A DNA stretch of 64,000 nt from Methylobacterium sp. J-076 (GTDB taxonomy: Bacteria; Pseudomonadota; Alphaproteobacteria; Rhizobiales; Beijerinckiaceae), in NCBI RefSeq assembly GCF_022829405.1, contig NZ_JAKSXW010000133.1:62001-126000 (forward strand). Reading direction: 5' to 3'. The stretch's first letter is position 1, and the number at the start of each line of letters is the position of its first letter. The notes beneath the pieces were generated by a model. It was not told the DNA's origin. It saw only the letters and a program-made list of their open reading frames with translations, and searched no databases. The translations under genes and the position numbers were made by a program. This document shows, in pieces, positions 15,811-23,675 of the stretch.

Positions 15811-16011
15811 CTACACCGGATGCCGCTGCGGCGCCCGGCGGTAGGCGGCACGGGCCAGGACCAGGGCGCCGCCATATTGGAGGACGCTGTTCTCGCAGAG
15901 TATCTGCGGGCCGAGATGGGCCTGCAGCAGCCACCGCGTCGCGGCGTTCAGCAACAGGAGCGTGAGGCAGAAGGCGGCGGCGGCGAGCAGCGTGGCGACG
16001 AATTCCGGCAT
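15811..16011 (-). CDS. Small one-helix membrane protein
   Basis: 66 residues, ATG at 16011 preceded by AGGGGGA at 6-base spacing. Residues 4-25 (FVATLLAAAAFCLTLLLLNA) form one clear transmembrane helix, followed by a second weakly hydrophobic stretch and a basic tail (RRAPQRHPV). No family recognised. Codon third positions are GC-rich like true genes here, supporting coding. Confidence 0.6.
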   Translation of the reverse strand: MPEFVATLLAAAAFCLTLLLLNAATRWLLQAHLGPQILCENSVLQYGGALVLARAAYRRAPQRHPV

Positions 16012-16104
16012 GGCGCGTCCCCCTGAAGGCACGGTCACGCATGGGCGGCCCGTGCCGCCATGCCGGGTGAGCTTAGCAAAGCCCGGGCCAGAGACCAGAG
16101 GGGG

Positions 16105-17253
16105 TCAGCGCCGGCCGGATTCGCCCCCGTTGGCCACGGCGGGCGCCTTCGGGGGCTTCGGGATCTCGACGGCGAGCCGCTTCACCGGCCAGCCGTCGCT
16201 CCACCGCTCCATGTCGGCGAGGCGGGGGTTGGCCTTCAGCGACACGGCATCCGCCCCGGAGAAGGCCGCCGCGGCGGCGAGGTCGAAGGTCTTCCAGAAG
16301 CCGAGGTAGTCGAGGGCGTCGGCCCGGGCGATGTTGATCTGCGAGACCAGGGTCTGCTGCTCGCCGGTCAGGGCCATCTCGGCGGACCAGCGGAACGGCG
16401 GGGGCTTGGGCGCGTCCTTGGGCTCCGGCGGCATCTTGATCGCGCCGGCATCGTAGGCGGTGTCGAGGCCGGCGGGGGCGGCGAGCGTCGCCGTCAGGGC
16501 CGGGAACCCGTGGTCGTCCGACAGGGCGCGCACGAACAGCTTGCGCTCCGGGGGAACCGCGCTCGCCTCGCGCAGGAGCCGCCGCGACGCCATGTCGGCG
16601 GCGCGGGCGTCCTTGTCCCCCACCATGGCGACGAGGAGCGTCTGCGGCGCGATCCGCCCCAGGTCGTCGAGGACGATGCCCCGGGATTTCGGCCCCGTGG
16701 CGATGCCGCCGGGCACCGCGGCGAAGATCAGCTTCGGGGTGGGCAGCCCGTCCTTCTCGGCGTCGGCGGCCAGGTCCATCGCCAGGGGCGCGCCGGCCAG
16801 ATGGCCGATCATGGCGACCTTCGACAGGTCCGGCTTCGCGTCCTTGTCCGCGGCGATCTCCCCGAAGGCGGCCTTCAGCAGCGCCCCGGCCACGGCCGGC
16901 GCGTCGGAGGGGCGGGTGCGGTTCAGCTCCTGGAAGCGTGGGAACAGCACCACCCAGCCCTTCCGGGCGAGATGATCGATCCAGGACCCGTAGCTCTGCG
17001 GGTTGACCGCCCCCCAGCCGTGCAGGAACACCGCCACCGGCCGCCCGGCTTCCGGCGCGGGACCCTCGGCGTAGAAGGCATAGGTCGGCGCGCTCGGCCG
17101 GCCGAGGGCGCGTTTGACGACGGTCGCCTTGCGGTCTCCGATCCCGCCCGGCCCGTCGCCGGGCTGCACCGGGGGACTGGCCGCCTGGGCAGCGGACGCG
17201 GCGACGGCGAAGACGCCGGCTGCGAGCGTTGCACGGAGGACATTAAGACGCAT
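16105..17253 (-). CDS. Secreted alpha/beta-hydrolase-fold protein lacking the nucleophile serine
   Basis: 382 residues with signal peptide (to AAQA-AS). The fold is recognisable: oxyanion-loop VAVFLHGWGAVN, the nucleophile-elbow position AMIGHLAGAPLA, an acid-turn VAMVGDKD and a His turn SDDHGFPA. At the elbow the expected G-x-S-x-G reads G-H-L-A-G: Leu152 (codon CTG at 16798-16800) replaces serine. Either the protein is a non-hydrolytic binder or it uses other chemistry. A C-terminal 110-residue extension (from about 270) has no recognised match. Start at 17253 has GAGG upstream. Confidence 0.8.
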   Translation of the reverse strand: MRLNVLRATLAAGVFAVAASAAQAASPPVQPGDGPGGIGDRKATVVKRALGRPSAPTYAFYAEGPAPEAGRPVAVFLHGWGAVNPQSYGSWIDHLARKGWVVLFPRFQELNRTRPSDAPAVAGALLKAAFGEIAADKDAKPDLSKVAMIGHLAGAPLAMDLAADAEKDGLPTPKLIFAAVPGGIATGPKSRGIVLDDLGRIAPQTLLVAMVGDKDARAADMASRRLLREASAVPPERKLFVRALSDDHGFPALTATLAAPAGLDTAYDAGAIKMPPEPKDAPKPPPFRWSAEMALTGEQQTLVSQINIARADALDYLGFWKTFDLAAAAAFSGADAVSLKANPRLADMERWSDGWPVKRLAVEIPKPPKAPAVANGGESGRR

Positions 17254-17351
17254 GACGGCCTCGGTTGACGGTACTTCCAGGCCGGATTGGACCGGTGGAT
17301 GTCCCCATAACAGATTCGCCGCCTTTGGCGATGGAGCGCCCCCGGACTTCG

Positions 17352-17549
17352 TCAAGTGATCGCGTGGCGATCCAGTCCGGCCTGGTCCAGGGTCCGCAGG
17401 AGGACGAGGATCGCCTCCGGCGTCTCGTCGCCCGGCTGCCCGTAATCGTCGCGCAGCCTCTCCCCGATCGCGGCGGCGATCAGGGCGTCCTGGGACTGGG
17501 CGCCCAGGTGGCCGAAGGAATCGGCGTGGTTTTCAGCGACGATGTTCAT
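17352..17549 (-). CDS. Small NepR-like protein (candidate anti-sigma factor)
   Basis: 65 residues. The second half, AAIGERLRDDYG followed by ETPEAILVLLRTLDQ, fits the NepR pattern I-G-x-x-L-R-x-x-Y ... E-x-P-x-x-(I/F)-L-x-L-L-x-x-L-D/E that defines the anti-sigma helices of the alphaproteobacterial general stress response. The canonical NepR linker is slightly different (Asp/Val-rich), so a paralogue is more likely than the main NepR. A single-domain response regulator follows at 17669 on the same strand, 119 bases upstream in transcription. No sigma-EcfG gene is nearby. Confidence 0.5.
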   Translation of the reverse strand: MNIVAENHADSFGHLGAQSQDALIAAAIGERLRDDYGQPGDETPEAILVLLRTLDQAGLDRHAIT

Positions 17550-17668
17550 GGCATTCGATGTTCAGGGCGTGCGGTCTGATGACCGGAGGGCGTCGGCCGG
17601 TGAAGGAAAGCCACGAACGCGGGACCGGCGCGAAAGTTTCACGCCACCGTGACCGGGTGCGCCGTCTG

Positions 17669-18115
17669 TCAAGCCTGCTGCTGCACCTTGCCGCCGGGGC
17701 CGATCACCTCCGGCCCGCCCGCGGTCGGCGGGTGCCCAGCCGCCTCCTGCACCCAGGCCAGGATGTCCTCGGCGCGCCAGGGCTTGGGGATGAAGGTCGC
17801 GGAGACGCGCAGGTCGCTCGGCTGGTCGCCCGCATCGCCCGAGGTCAGGAGCACCCGCACCTTCGGCCACGTGACGCCGATGATGCGCGCCAACTCGAAG
17901 CCGCCGATCGGGCCGGGAGTCCGCACGTCGGAGAAGACGACGCTGACCTCGTCTCCGCGGTCGTTGAGGATCGACAGGGCCCGGTCGGCCGTCTCCGCCT
18001 CGATCACCGTGAAGCCCGTATCCTCGAGCAAGGTGGCCGCGAGGAAGCGCTCGTCGGGCTGGTCCTCCACGACGAGGATGACGGGCTTTCGTCCAGGCTG
18101 TCGCGCGTCGCTCAT
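17669..18115 (-). CDS. Single-domain response regulator (CheY-like receiver)
   Basis: 148 residues, one receiver domain and a short Gly/Pro/Gln tail with no output domain. Acidic pair E17-D18, phospho-acceptor D63 (VVFSDVRT), T91 (LLTSG) and K111 (FIPKPW) are all present, so it should be phosphorylatable. Stand-alone receivers of this kind act as phosphate shuttles or sinks and several tune the general stress response, which fits the NepR-like neighbour. The cognate kinase is not in the window. Confidence 0.86.
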   Translation of the reverse strand: MSDARQPGRKPVILVVEDQPDERFLAATLLEDTGFTVIEAETADRALSILNDRGDEVSVVFSDVRTPGPIGGFELARIIGVTWPKVRVLLTSGDAGDQPSDLRVSATFIPKPWRAEDILAWVQEAAGHPPTAGGPEVIGPGGKVQQQA

Positions 18116-18547
18116 CGAGCCGCTAATCCACTAGGTCTGAACGGTGGAGGCGACGATCGGTTCATCACGGGATTCGTCGCACCCGCCGGACCCGCGCAGG
18201 CACAGATCCTCCCTGTTCCATCGCACAAACGACAGGATACGGCCGTGTCATTCAGAACACAGCCGCCATCCAACGGCCGAACAACTTCGCTGCGCTTGAA
18301 GTGCTCGCGTGAAATCGCTGCTTCGAAAAGTCCACGTTGGTTGGACGTCGCCGTCGCCACCGGTCGTTCGGCACTTCGTCATCGTGAGCGCGACGGGGCG
18401 ATTCCCGGCGACGGATCGTGGACGGGCGCGCCACGGCCGAATTGCTTGGGCCATGCCGCGCAAGGAGCGTCGGCGTCTTTCGACAGCCCTCCGCCTCGTC
18501 GTGGCCGGGGCGAAGGAGCCGGTGCGGCCAATTCGCCCCGGCCGGGT
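18116..18547. other. 432-base intergenic region, AT-richer, no supported gene
   Basis: GC content falls noticeably here. An 82-codon minus-strand frame (18112-18360) ends in an ATGA overlap with the response-regulator start and encodes a CRLCDGTGRICAC zinc-ribbon-like string. It lacks a ribosome-binding site and has codon use unlike neighbours, so I leave it unannotated. The region probably holds the promoter of the regulator. Confidence 0.4.
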
Positions 18548-19417
18548 TCAGACCCCGTGCGCCTTCAGGAAGGCCAGCGCCCGGTTCCAGCCATCCCCGG
18601 CGGCGTCCTTGCGGTAGCTCGGACGGTAGTCGGCATGGAAGCCGTGCGGCGCCTCGGGATAGACGACCAGCTCCACCTCCTTGCCGGCGGCCTTCGCCGC
18701 GTCGCGGGCCGCCTCCACGGAGGCGACCGGGATCCCCGTATCGGCCCCGCCGTAGAGGGCCAGAAGCGGCGCATGGATCTCCCCCGCCACGTCGCCCGCG
18801 GTGCGGGGCTGGATCGCCGTGCGCTCGCCGCCGAGGGGGCCGTACCACGCCACCGCCGCCTTCAGGTCGGTGCGGTGGGCGTCGTAGAGCCATGCCGCGC
18901 GCCCGCCCCGGCACCAGCCCATCACCGCCAGGCGCCGCGGGTCGCCCTTGGCCGCGGAGGTCGCCCAGACCACCGTCGCGTCGAGGTCGCCGATCCACTG
19001 GGCGTCGGGCGTCTTGGAGATGACGTCGGCGATGATCTGCTTGACGTCGGTCATCGTCGAGAGGTCGCCCTGCCGGGCGTAGAGTTCCGGCGCCACGGCG
19101 CAGTAGCCGGCCTTGGCGAGCCGGCGGCAGATGTCCTTGATGTACTCGTGGACCCCGAAGATCTCCTCGACGACGAGGATCACCGGGAAAGGCCCCTGGC
19201 CCTTCGGCATCGCCCGGTAGGCGGGCATCGGCCCGTCGCCGGCCGGGATCGCCACCTCGCCGGCCTCGATCCCGTCCGCGTCGGTGTGGATCACCTGCGC
19301 CTCGACCCGCGTCGTGGCCAGGGTCAGGCCGCTCATCAGGCTCGTCATCACGAAGCCCCGCCGCGACAGGGGCGAGCCGACGAGACCGTCGAGACCGGCA
19401 TTGGCATCGTCCCGCAT
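18548..19417 (-). CDS. Dienelactone hydrolase family protein with Tat-like leader
   Basis: 289 residues. The catalytic cysteine lies in GWCRGG, the acid in GGADTG, and the histidine in PHGFHADYR; VVEEIFGVH matches the DLH active-site Glu loop. The N-terminus has SRRGF then a hydrophobic stretch, a twin-arginine-like export signal, so the enzyme is likely periplasmic. DLH proteins cleave cyclic enol-lactones or related esters; the real substrate is not predictable. A GAGGG site precedes the ATG at 19417. Confidence 0.87.
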   Translation of the reverse strand: MRDDANAGLDGLVGSPLSRRGFVMTSLMSGLTLATTRVEAQVIHTDADGIEAGEVAIPAGDGPMPAYRAMPKGQGPFPVILVVEEIFGVHEYIKDICRRLAKAGYCAVAPELYARQGDLSTMTDVKQIIADVISKTPDAQWIGDLDATVVWATSAAKGDPRRLAVMGWCRGGRAAWLYDAHRTDLKAAVAWYGPLGGERTAIQPRTAGDVAGEIHAPLLALYGGADTGIPVASVEAARDAAKAAGKEVELVVYPEAPHGFHADYRPSYRKDAAGDGWNRALAFLKAHGV

Positions 19418-19471
19418 ATCAACCCTCGGTTGTCCTAAACGGGAAGGGCTAGCCGGCCGGGGCGGGTGCGG

Positions 19472-20389
19472 TCAAACGGGCGGGGTCGCCCGGGCGCCCT
19501 CCGCCGACCGTTCCAGGGCGGCGGCCTGCCGCGCCCGCATCCGGGCCTGGAGGTGGCTGCGGCGGGCGGCGATGGCGGTGCCGTTGATCTCGCCGCCGAA
19601 CAGGAACATCGCGGCGAGCCAGTACAGGAACACCAGGAACACCATGGCCGTGGCCAACCCACCGTAGGTCGAGGCGTAGGCGTTCGAAAATCGCTCCAGG
19701 TAGAAGCCGAAGCCGAGGCCGGCGAGGAACCACAGCACGAGCGTGACAGCGATCCCCGGCAGGACCGACACGATAGACCGGCGCCCCGCCGCCACGAACT
19801 TGTGGGCGATGACCAGCACGAAGGCGAGCAGCAGGGCCGTCACCCCGATCCGCCCGATGGCGACCGTCAGGCCCAGAGGCTCGAGCCCCGGCGCCACGAG
19901 GATCAGCTGGCTCCAGATCAGCGGGCCGAGCACCACGAGCAGGGCGAAGGCGAGGATCGCGAAGGCACCGCAGATCACGTAGCCGATGGATTCGAGGCGC
20001 GTGAGCCACCAGGGGCGGCTCTCGCGCAGGCCGTAGGCCCGGTTCAGCCCGACCCGCAGGCTCTCCACCCCGGAGGACGAGAAGTAGAGGGCGAACAGGG
20101 CGCCCAGGGTCAACACGCCCCCGCGCTGGGTGGTGAGCACCCGGTGAACCTCCGCGACGATGGGCGCGGCGATCTCCCGCGGCCACGCCTCGAAGATCAG
20201 CGTCCCGGCCTCGTCGGCGAGGGAGGCCGTGCCGAACAGGCCGGCCAGCGCCGCCAGCAGAATCAGGAAGGGGAACAGCGAGGTCAGGATCGACAGGGCG
20301 ATGTGGCTCGCGATCGCCCAGCCGTCATGGGAGACGAAGCGCTGTGCGGCCAGACCCGCGACGCCGAGACCTTTGCGAAGTCTGCTCAC
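19472..20389 (-). CDS. YihY/virulence factor BrkB family membrane protein
   Basis: 305 residues with six transmembrane segments (for example IALSILTSLFPFLILLAAL, FAILAFALLVVLGPLIW, GIAVTLVLWFLAGLGFGFYL) and the family motifs near residues 100-125 (LGALFALYFSSSGVESL, LNRAYG) and LYWLAAMFLFGGEIN near 270. Formerly misnamed RNase BN, these are inner-membrane proteins of unsettled function. It lies 54 bases upstream (in transcription) of the DLH gene on the same strand. Confidence 0.88.
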   Translation of the reverse strand: MSRLRKGLGVAGLAAQRFVSHDGWAIASHIALSILTSLFPFLILLAALAGLFGTASLADEAGTLIFEAWPREIAAPIVAEVHRVLTTQRGGVLTLGALFALYFSSSGVESLRVGLNRAYGLRESRPWWLTRLESIGYVICGAFAILAFALLVVLGPLIWSQLILVAPGLEPLGLTVAIGRIGVTALLLAFVLVIAHKFVAAGRRSIVSVLPGIAVTLVLWFLAGLGFGFYLERFSNAYASTYGGLATAMVFLVFLYWLAAMFLFGGEINGTAIAARRSHLQARMRARQAAALERSAEGARATPPV

Positions 20390-20603
20390 GGGTTCGGGCC
20401 GCCCTCACCGCATTTCCGCGCCGTCGATGGCGGGGCGGGGCGGCCCACGTCAACGCCGCCGGCCCCGTGCACGGCCTTTGGCCACAGGGTGACGCCTTCG
20501 CGCAACGCCGGGATGGGCTGCCCCGCGGATTTGGCGGTTGCCCGAACGCGCCCGCCATGCTTGGCGCTTGCGGGCCTTTCGCCCCTCCGCACCGCGAGCG
20601 CAA

Positions 20604-21500
20604 GTGAGCCCGTCGCGTCCCCCGTCCCCGCCGCCGCGCGCGGCCGCCCTCGTGCCGGGCCTGTTCGTCCTGATCTGGTCGACGGGCTTCATCGCCGCCC
20701 GGGGGGCCGTGCCCCATGCCGACCCGCTGCTGTTCACCGCCATCCGGTTCAGCTGCGTGGCGCTCATCCTCGGGCTGATCGCCGTGGCCGCGAGGGCGCG
20801 GTTCCCGGCCGGCTGGAGGGGCTGGCGCGGGCCCCTGGTCGCCGGGTTCCTGATGCAGGGCGTCTACCTCTCGGGCACCTTCGTTGCCATCAGCCTGGGG
20901 CTGCCGGCGGGGATCGCCGCCCTGGTCGGCAGCCTGCAGCCCCTGCTCACCGCCTCCCTGGCCGGGCCGTTCCTCGGCGAGCGGGTCAGCCGGCGCCGCG
21001 CGGCGGGCATCGCCGTGGGCTTCGTCGGTGCCGGGCTGGTCCTGGCGCCGAAGCTCGGCGCCACGGACCCGTCCGGCATCCCGCCGACGGCGCTGGCCAT
21101 CTCCTTCGCCTGCGTCGCCGCGTTGACGCTCGGCACCCTCTGGCAGAAGCGCACGGGCGGCGGCGGCGACCTGCTGGCGAACGCGGTGCTCCAGTTCCTC
21201 GGCGGCACGGCCTGCGCCGTACCCCTGGCGCTGCTGTTCGGCCATGGCGGGTTCGACCCGGTGGCGCCCCTGTGGCTGAGCCTCGGCTGGGCGGTGCTCG
21301 TGAACTCCGTCACCGGGGTGCTGCTGTTCCTCTACCTGATCCGGCGGGGGGCCGTGGCGGGCGTCGCCGCGCTGTTCTTCCTCGTGCCGCCGGTCTCCGC
21401 GGCGTTCGGCTACGTCCTGTTCGGGGAGACGCTGACCTGGGTCCAGGTCGCGGGAATGGGGGTCGCGGCCCTCGGCGTCGCCGTGGCGAACCGGGGCTGA
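20604..21500 (+). CDS. DMT-superfamily (EamA) transporter
   Basis: 298 residues, ten predicted transmembrane helices in two EamA halves. VLIWSTGFIAARGAVPHADP opens the first, and LQPLLTASLAGPFLGERVS and the second-half copy VPPVSAAFGYVLFGETLTW mark the inverted-repeat ends. Such proteins export metabolites such as amino acids. The start is a GTG at 20604 since no ATG fits before the first helix; the ribosome-binding site is weak. Confidence 0.85.
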   Translation: MSPSRPPSPPPRAAALVPGLFVLIWSTGFIAARGAVPHADPLLFTAIRFSCVALILGLIAVAARARFPAGWRGWRGPLVAGFLMQGVYLSGTFVAISLGLPAGIAALVGSLQPLLTASLAGPFLGERVSRRRAAGIAVGFVGAGLVLAPKLGATDPSGIPPTALAISFACVAALTLGTLWQKRTGGGGDLLANAVLQFLGGTACAVPLALLFGHGGFDPVAPLWLSLGWAVLVNSVTGVLLFLYLIRRGAVAGVAALFFLVPPVSAAFGYVLFGETLTWVQVAGMGVAALGVAVANRG

Positions 21501-21591
21501 GGGACCGCATCGTCGCGCCCGGCAACCGGACGGCCCGGCGCGACTTGTCCGCCGTGACGCCGGGGGGCGTCTGCCAGGAGCGACGTCAGCC

Positions 21592-23142
21592 ATGCCCGGA
21601 ACCGAGATCCGCCTCGCCCTCGATTCGATCCCGATGGGGGGCATGAAGGAGGGTTCGGCCGGGGAGGACAAGGTGCTGTTCGTGCGCGACGCCGACGGCG
21701 TGCGGGCGTTCCAGGCCAAGTGCCCGCATCTCGGCGCGCCCCTGGCGAAGGGCGAGATCTGCGGCGGGCGGCTCTACTGCCCCTGGCACAAGGCCGCCTT
21801 CGCGGTGGGTGACGGCAGCCTGGAGGAGCCGCCGGCCCTCGACGGGCTGACGCGCTACCCCGTCCGCATCGAGGGTGGGGAGGCGGTGGCCACGCTCACC
21901 CCCGAGGAGGCTCCGCGCAGGACGGCAGAAGCGGCGGCGGAGAGCGTCCTCGTGGTCGGCTCGGGGGCGGCGGCGGTGGCCTGCGTGAAGACCCTGCGCC
22001 GGGAGGGTTTCTCCGGCACCGTCACCATGGTCGGGCGCGAGGCGCACCCGCCCTACGACCGGACCAAGCTGTCGAAGCAGTTCCTGGCCAAGCCCACCCC
22101 GCCGGAGAAGACGCTGATCGAGCCCGATTTCGCGAAAGTCCACGGGGTCGAGCGGGTGACGGCCGAGGTGGTGCGGGTCGATCCGGCGACGCGGGTCGTG
22201 ACGCTGGCCGACGGCCGCACGCTCACCGCCGACGCCCTCCTCGTCGCCACCGGCAGCCGGGCGGCGATGCCCGATTTCCCCGGCAGGGACCTCGACGGGG
22301 TGTTCACCCTGCGCAGCCTGGACGATGCCGTGCGCATCAGTGAGGCCGCGGCCGGGGGCAAGCGCGTGGTGGTAATCGGTGCGGGCTTCATCGGCTTGGA
22401 GGCCGCGGCCTTCCTGACCAAGCGCGGCCTGTCCGTGACGGTGCTGGCCCGCGAGGAGGTGCCCTTCGCCAAGCGGTTCGGCGAGGCGGTCGGCGCGGCG
22501 CTGAAACAGTACCACGCCGGCAACGGGGTGAAGTTCGAGGCGGGCTCCGTCGCCCGCATCGTCGGCGACGGGTCCGTCGCGGCGGTGGAGACCGAGGACG
22601 GGCGCAGCCTGCCGGCCGACCTCGTCCTGATCGGCGCGGGGGCGAAGCCGGAGACCGGGATCGTGGCGGGCGTCACACCCGACGAGAGCGGCGGCCTGCC
22701 GGTGGGCGGAGACCTCAGGCTCGCGGACGGCGTCTGGATCGCCGGGGACATCGCGGCCTTCCCGGAGGCGACGAGCGGCCTGCACGCGCGGATCGAGCAC
22801 TGGCGCCTCGCGCAGCAGCACGGCACCCACGTGGCCCACGCCATCCTCGGCCGGGGCGGCGCCTTCTCCGGCGCGCCGTTCTTCTGGAGCAACCAGGGCG
22901 ACAAGCGCCTCGACTACGGCGGCTACGCGCCGGACTTCGACCGGATCGTCCTGCAGGGCGATGCGGCGGCCCTCGATTTCATCGCCTTCTACGTCAAGGA
23001 CGGGCGGGCGACGGCGGCCTGCAGCATCGGCCGCAACCCGGCCTTCACCGCTTTCCTGCACCTCCTGGGCGAGGACCGCCTCCCCTCCGCCGCGGAGATC
23101 GAGGCCGGGGCGGACCTTCGGGCCCTCGCCAAGCGGGCGTGA
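21592..23142 (+). CDS. FAD-dependent oxidoreductase with N-terminal Rieske domain (AIFM3/ferredoxin-reductase type)
   Basis: 516 residues. Residues 1-100 are a Rieske [2Fe-2S] domain with ligands C44-x-H46 (CPHLGAP) and C63-xx-H66 (CPWHKAAF). Residues 118-400 form a two-dinucleotide-fold reductase with VVGSGAAAVACV (FAD), VIGAGFIGLEAA (NAD(P)H) and WIAGDIAAFP. A reductase C-terminal domain (FFWSNQGDKRLDYGGYA) ends it. It would pass electrons from NAD(P)H through FAD, with the Rieske centre as built-in acceptor or relay. An AGGAG site precedes the ATG. No oxygenase partner is adjacent. Confidence 0.9.
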   Translation: MPGTEIRLALDSIPMGGMKEGSAGEDKVLFVRDADGVRAFQAKCPHLGAPLAKGEICGGRLYCPWHKAAFAVGDGSLEEPPALDGLTRYPVRIEGGEAVATLTPEEAPRRTAEAAAESVLVVGSGAAAVACVKTLRREGFSGTVTMVGREAHPPYDRTKLSKQFLAKPTPPEKTLIEPDFAKVHGVERVTAEVVRVDPATRVVTLADGRTLTADALLVATGSRAAMPDFPGRDLDGVFTLRSLDDAVRISEAAAGGKRVVVIGAGFIGLEAAAFLTKRGLSVTVLAREEVPFAKRFGEAVGAALKQYHAGNGVKFEAGSVARIVGDGSVAAVETEDGRSLPADLVLIGAGAKPETGIVAGVTPDESGGLPVGGDLRLADGVWIAGDIAAFPEATSGLHARIEHWRLAQQHGTHVAHAILGRGGAFSGAPFFWSNQGDKRLDYGGYAPDFDRIVLQGDAAALDFIAFYVKDGRATAACSIGRNPAFTAFLHLLGEDRLPSAAEIEAGADLRALAKRA

Positions 23143-23360
23143 CGCGCGGGCTCGCTCTCCGAGCCTGGCCGTCTCGTCAGTCCTGTCTTCCGGAGCTGTC
23201 CGGCCCGGCAGTCGGGGATATCGCCGCGAGAGGGGGGAAGGGGTGGCAGGCCGCCTCGGCTCCGGGCGGGGAGCCCCCCTGCGTCAGCACGGCACGGAAC
23301 GGAGGGGCGGGCCGTGCGCTTCATCCTGTTCGCGCCGCATCCTGCGCGCCGGAGAAGGCC

Positions 23361-23567
23361 ATGGACCAGATCCTCGTCATCGCGCTGATCTGCGCCTCCA
23401 CCGTGCAGGGCCAGGACTGCTCCCGCGAGACCGCCCTCGACGTGATCACCGGGCCGGCGCACTCCCTTCAGGAATGCCTGATCCAGGGGCCGGTGCTCGC
23501 CGCCAGCTCCGGCTTCAAGGGCGAGGACGGCGCCTACCTGAAGACCCGCTGCGAGGTGAAGCACTGA
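23361..23567 (+). CDS. Small secreted four-cysteine protein
   Basis: 68 residues, ATG preceded by GGAGAAGGCC. A short hydrophobic start (MDQILVIALICAST) could be a signal peptide or anchor. Four cysteines (in LICAST, QDCSRE, QECLIQ, TRCEVK) suggest disulfides. It ends 109 bases before mcd on the same strand. No family recognised. Confidence 0.65.
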   Translation: MDQILVIALICASTVQGQDCSRETALDVITGPAHSLQECLIQGPVLAASSGFKGEDGAYLKTRCEVKH

Positions 23568-23675
23568 GCCGACGTTGAACTTTGGTTCAAGGATCCGGCA
23601 ACCGAATCTATTTCGGCGCGGGCCGCCTTGCGGTTAGAAGAGCCCCATAACAAACGCCAGACGCGAGTGAATGCC

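Noticed and set aside
18112-18360. 82-codon minus-strand frame with a CRLCDGTGRICAC zinc-ribbon-like string, overlapping the response-regulator start
   Set aside because: No ribosome-binding site and third-position GC well below neighbouring genes; the Cys pattern is probably chance. A transcript or conserved homologue would reverse this.
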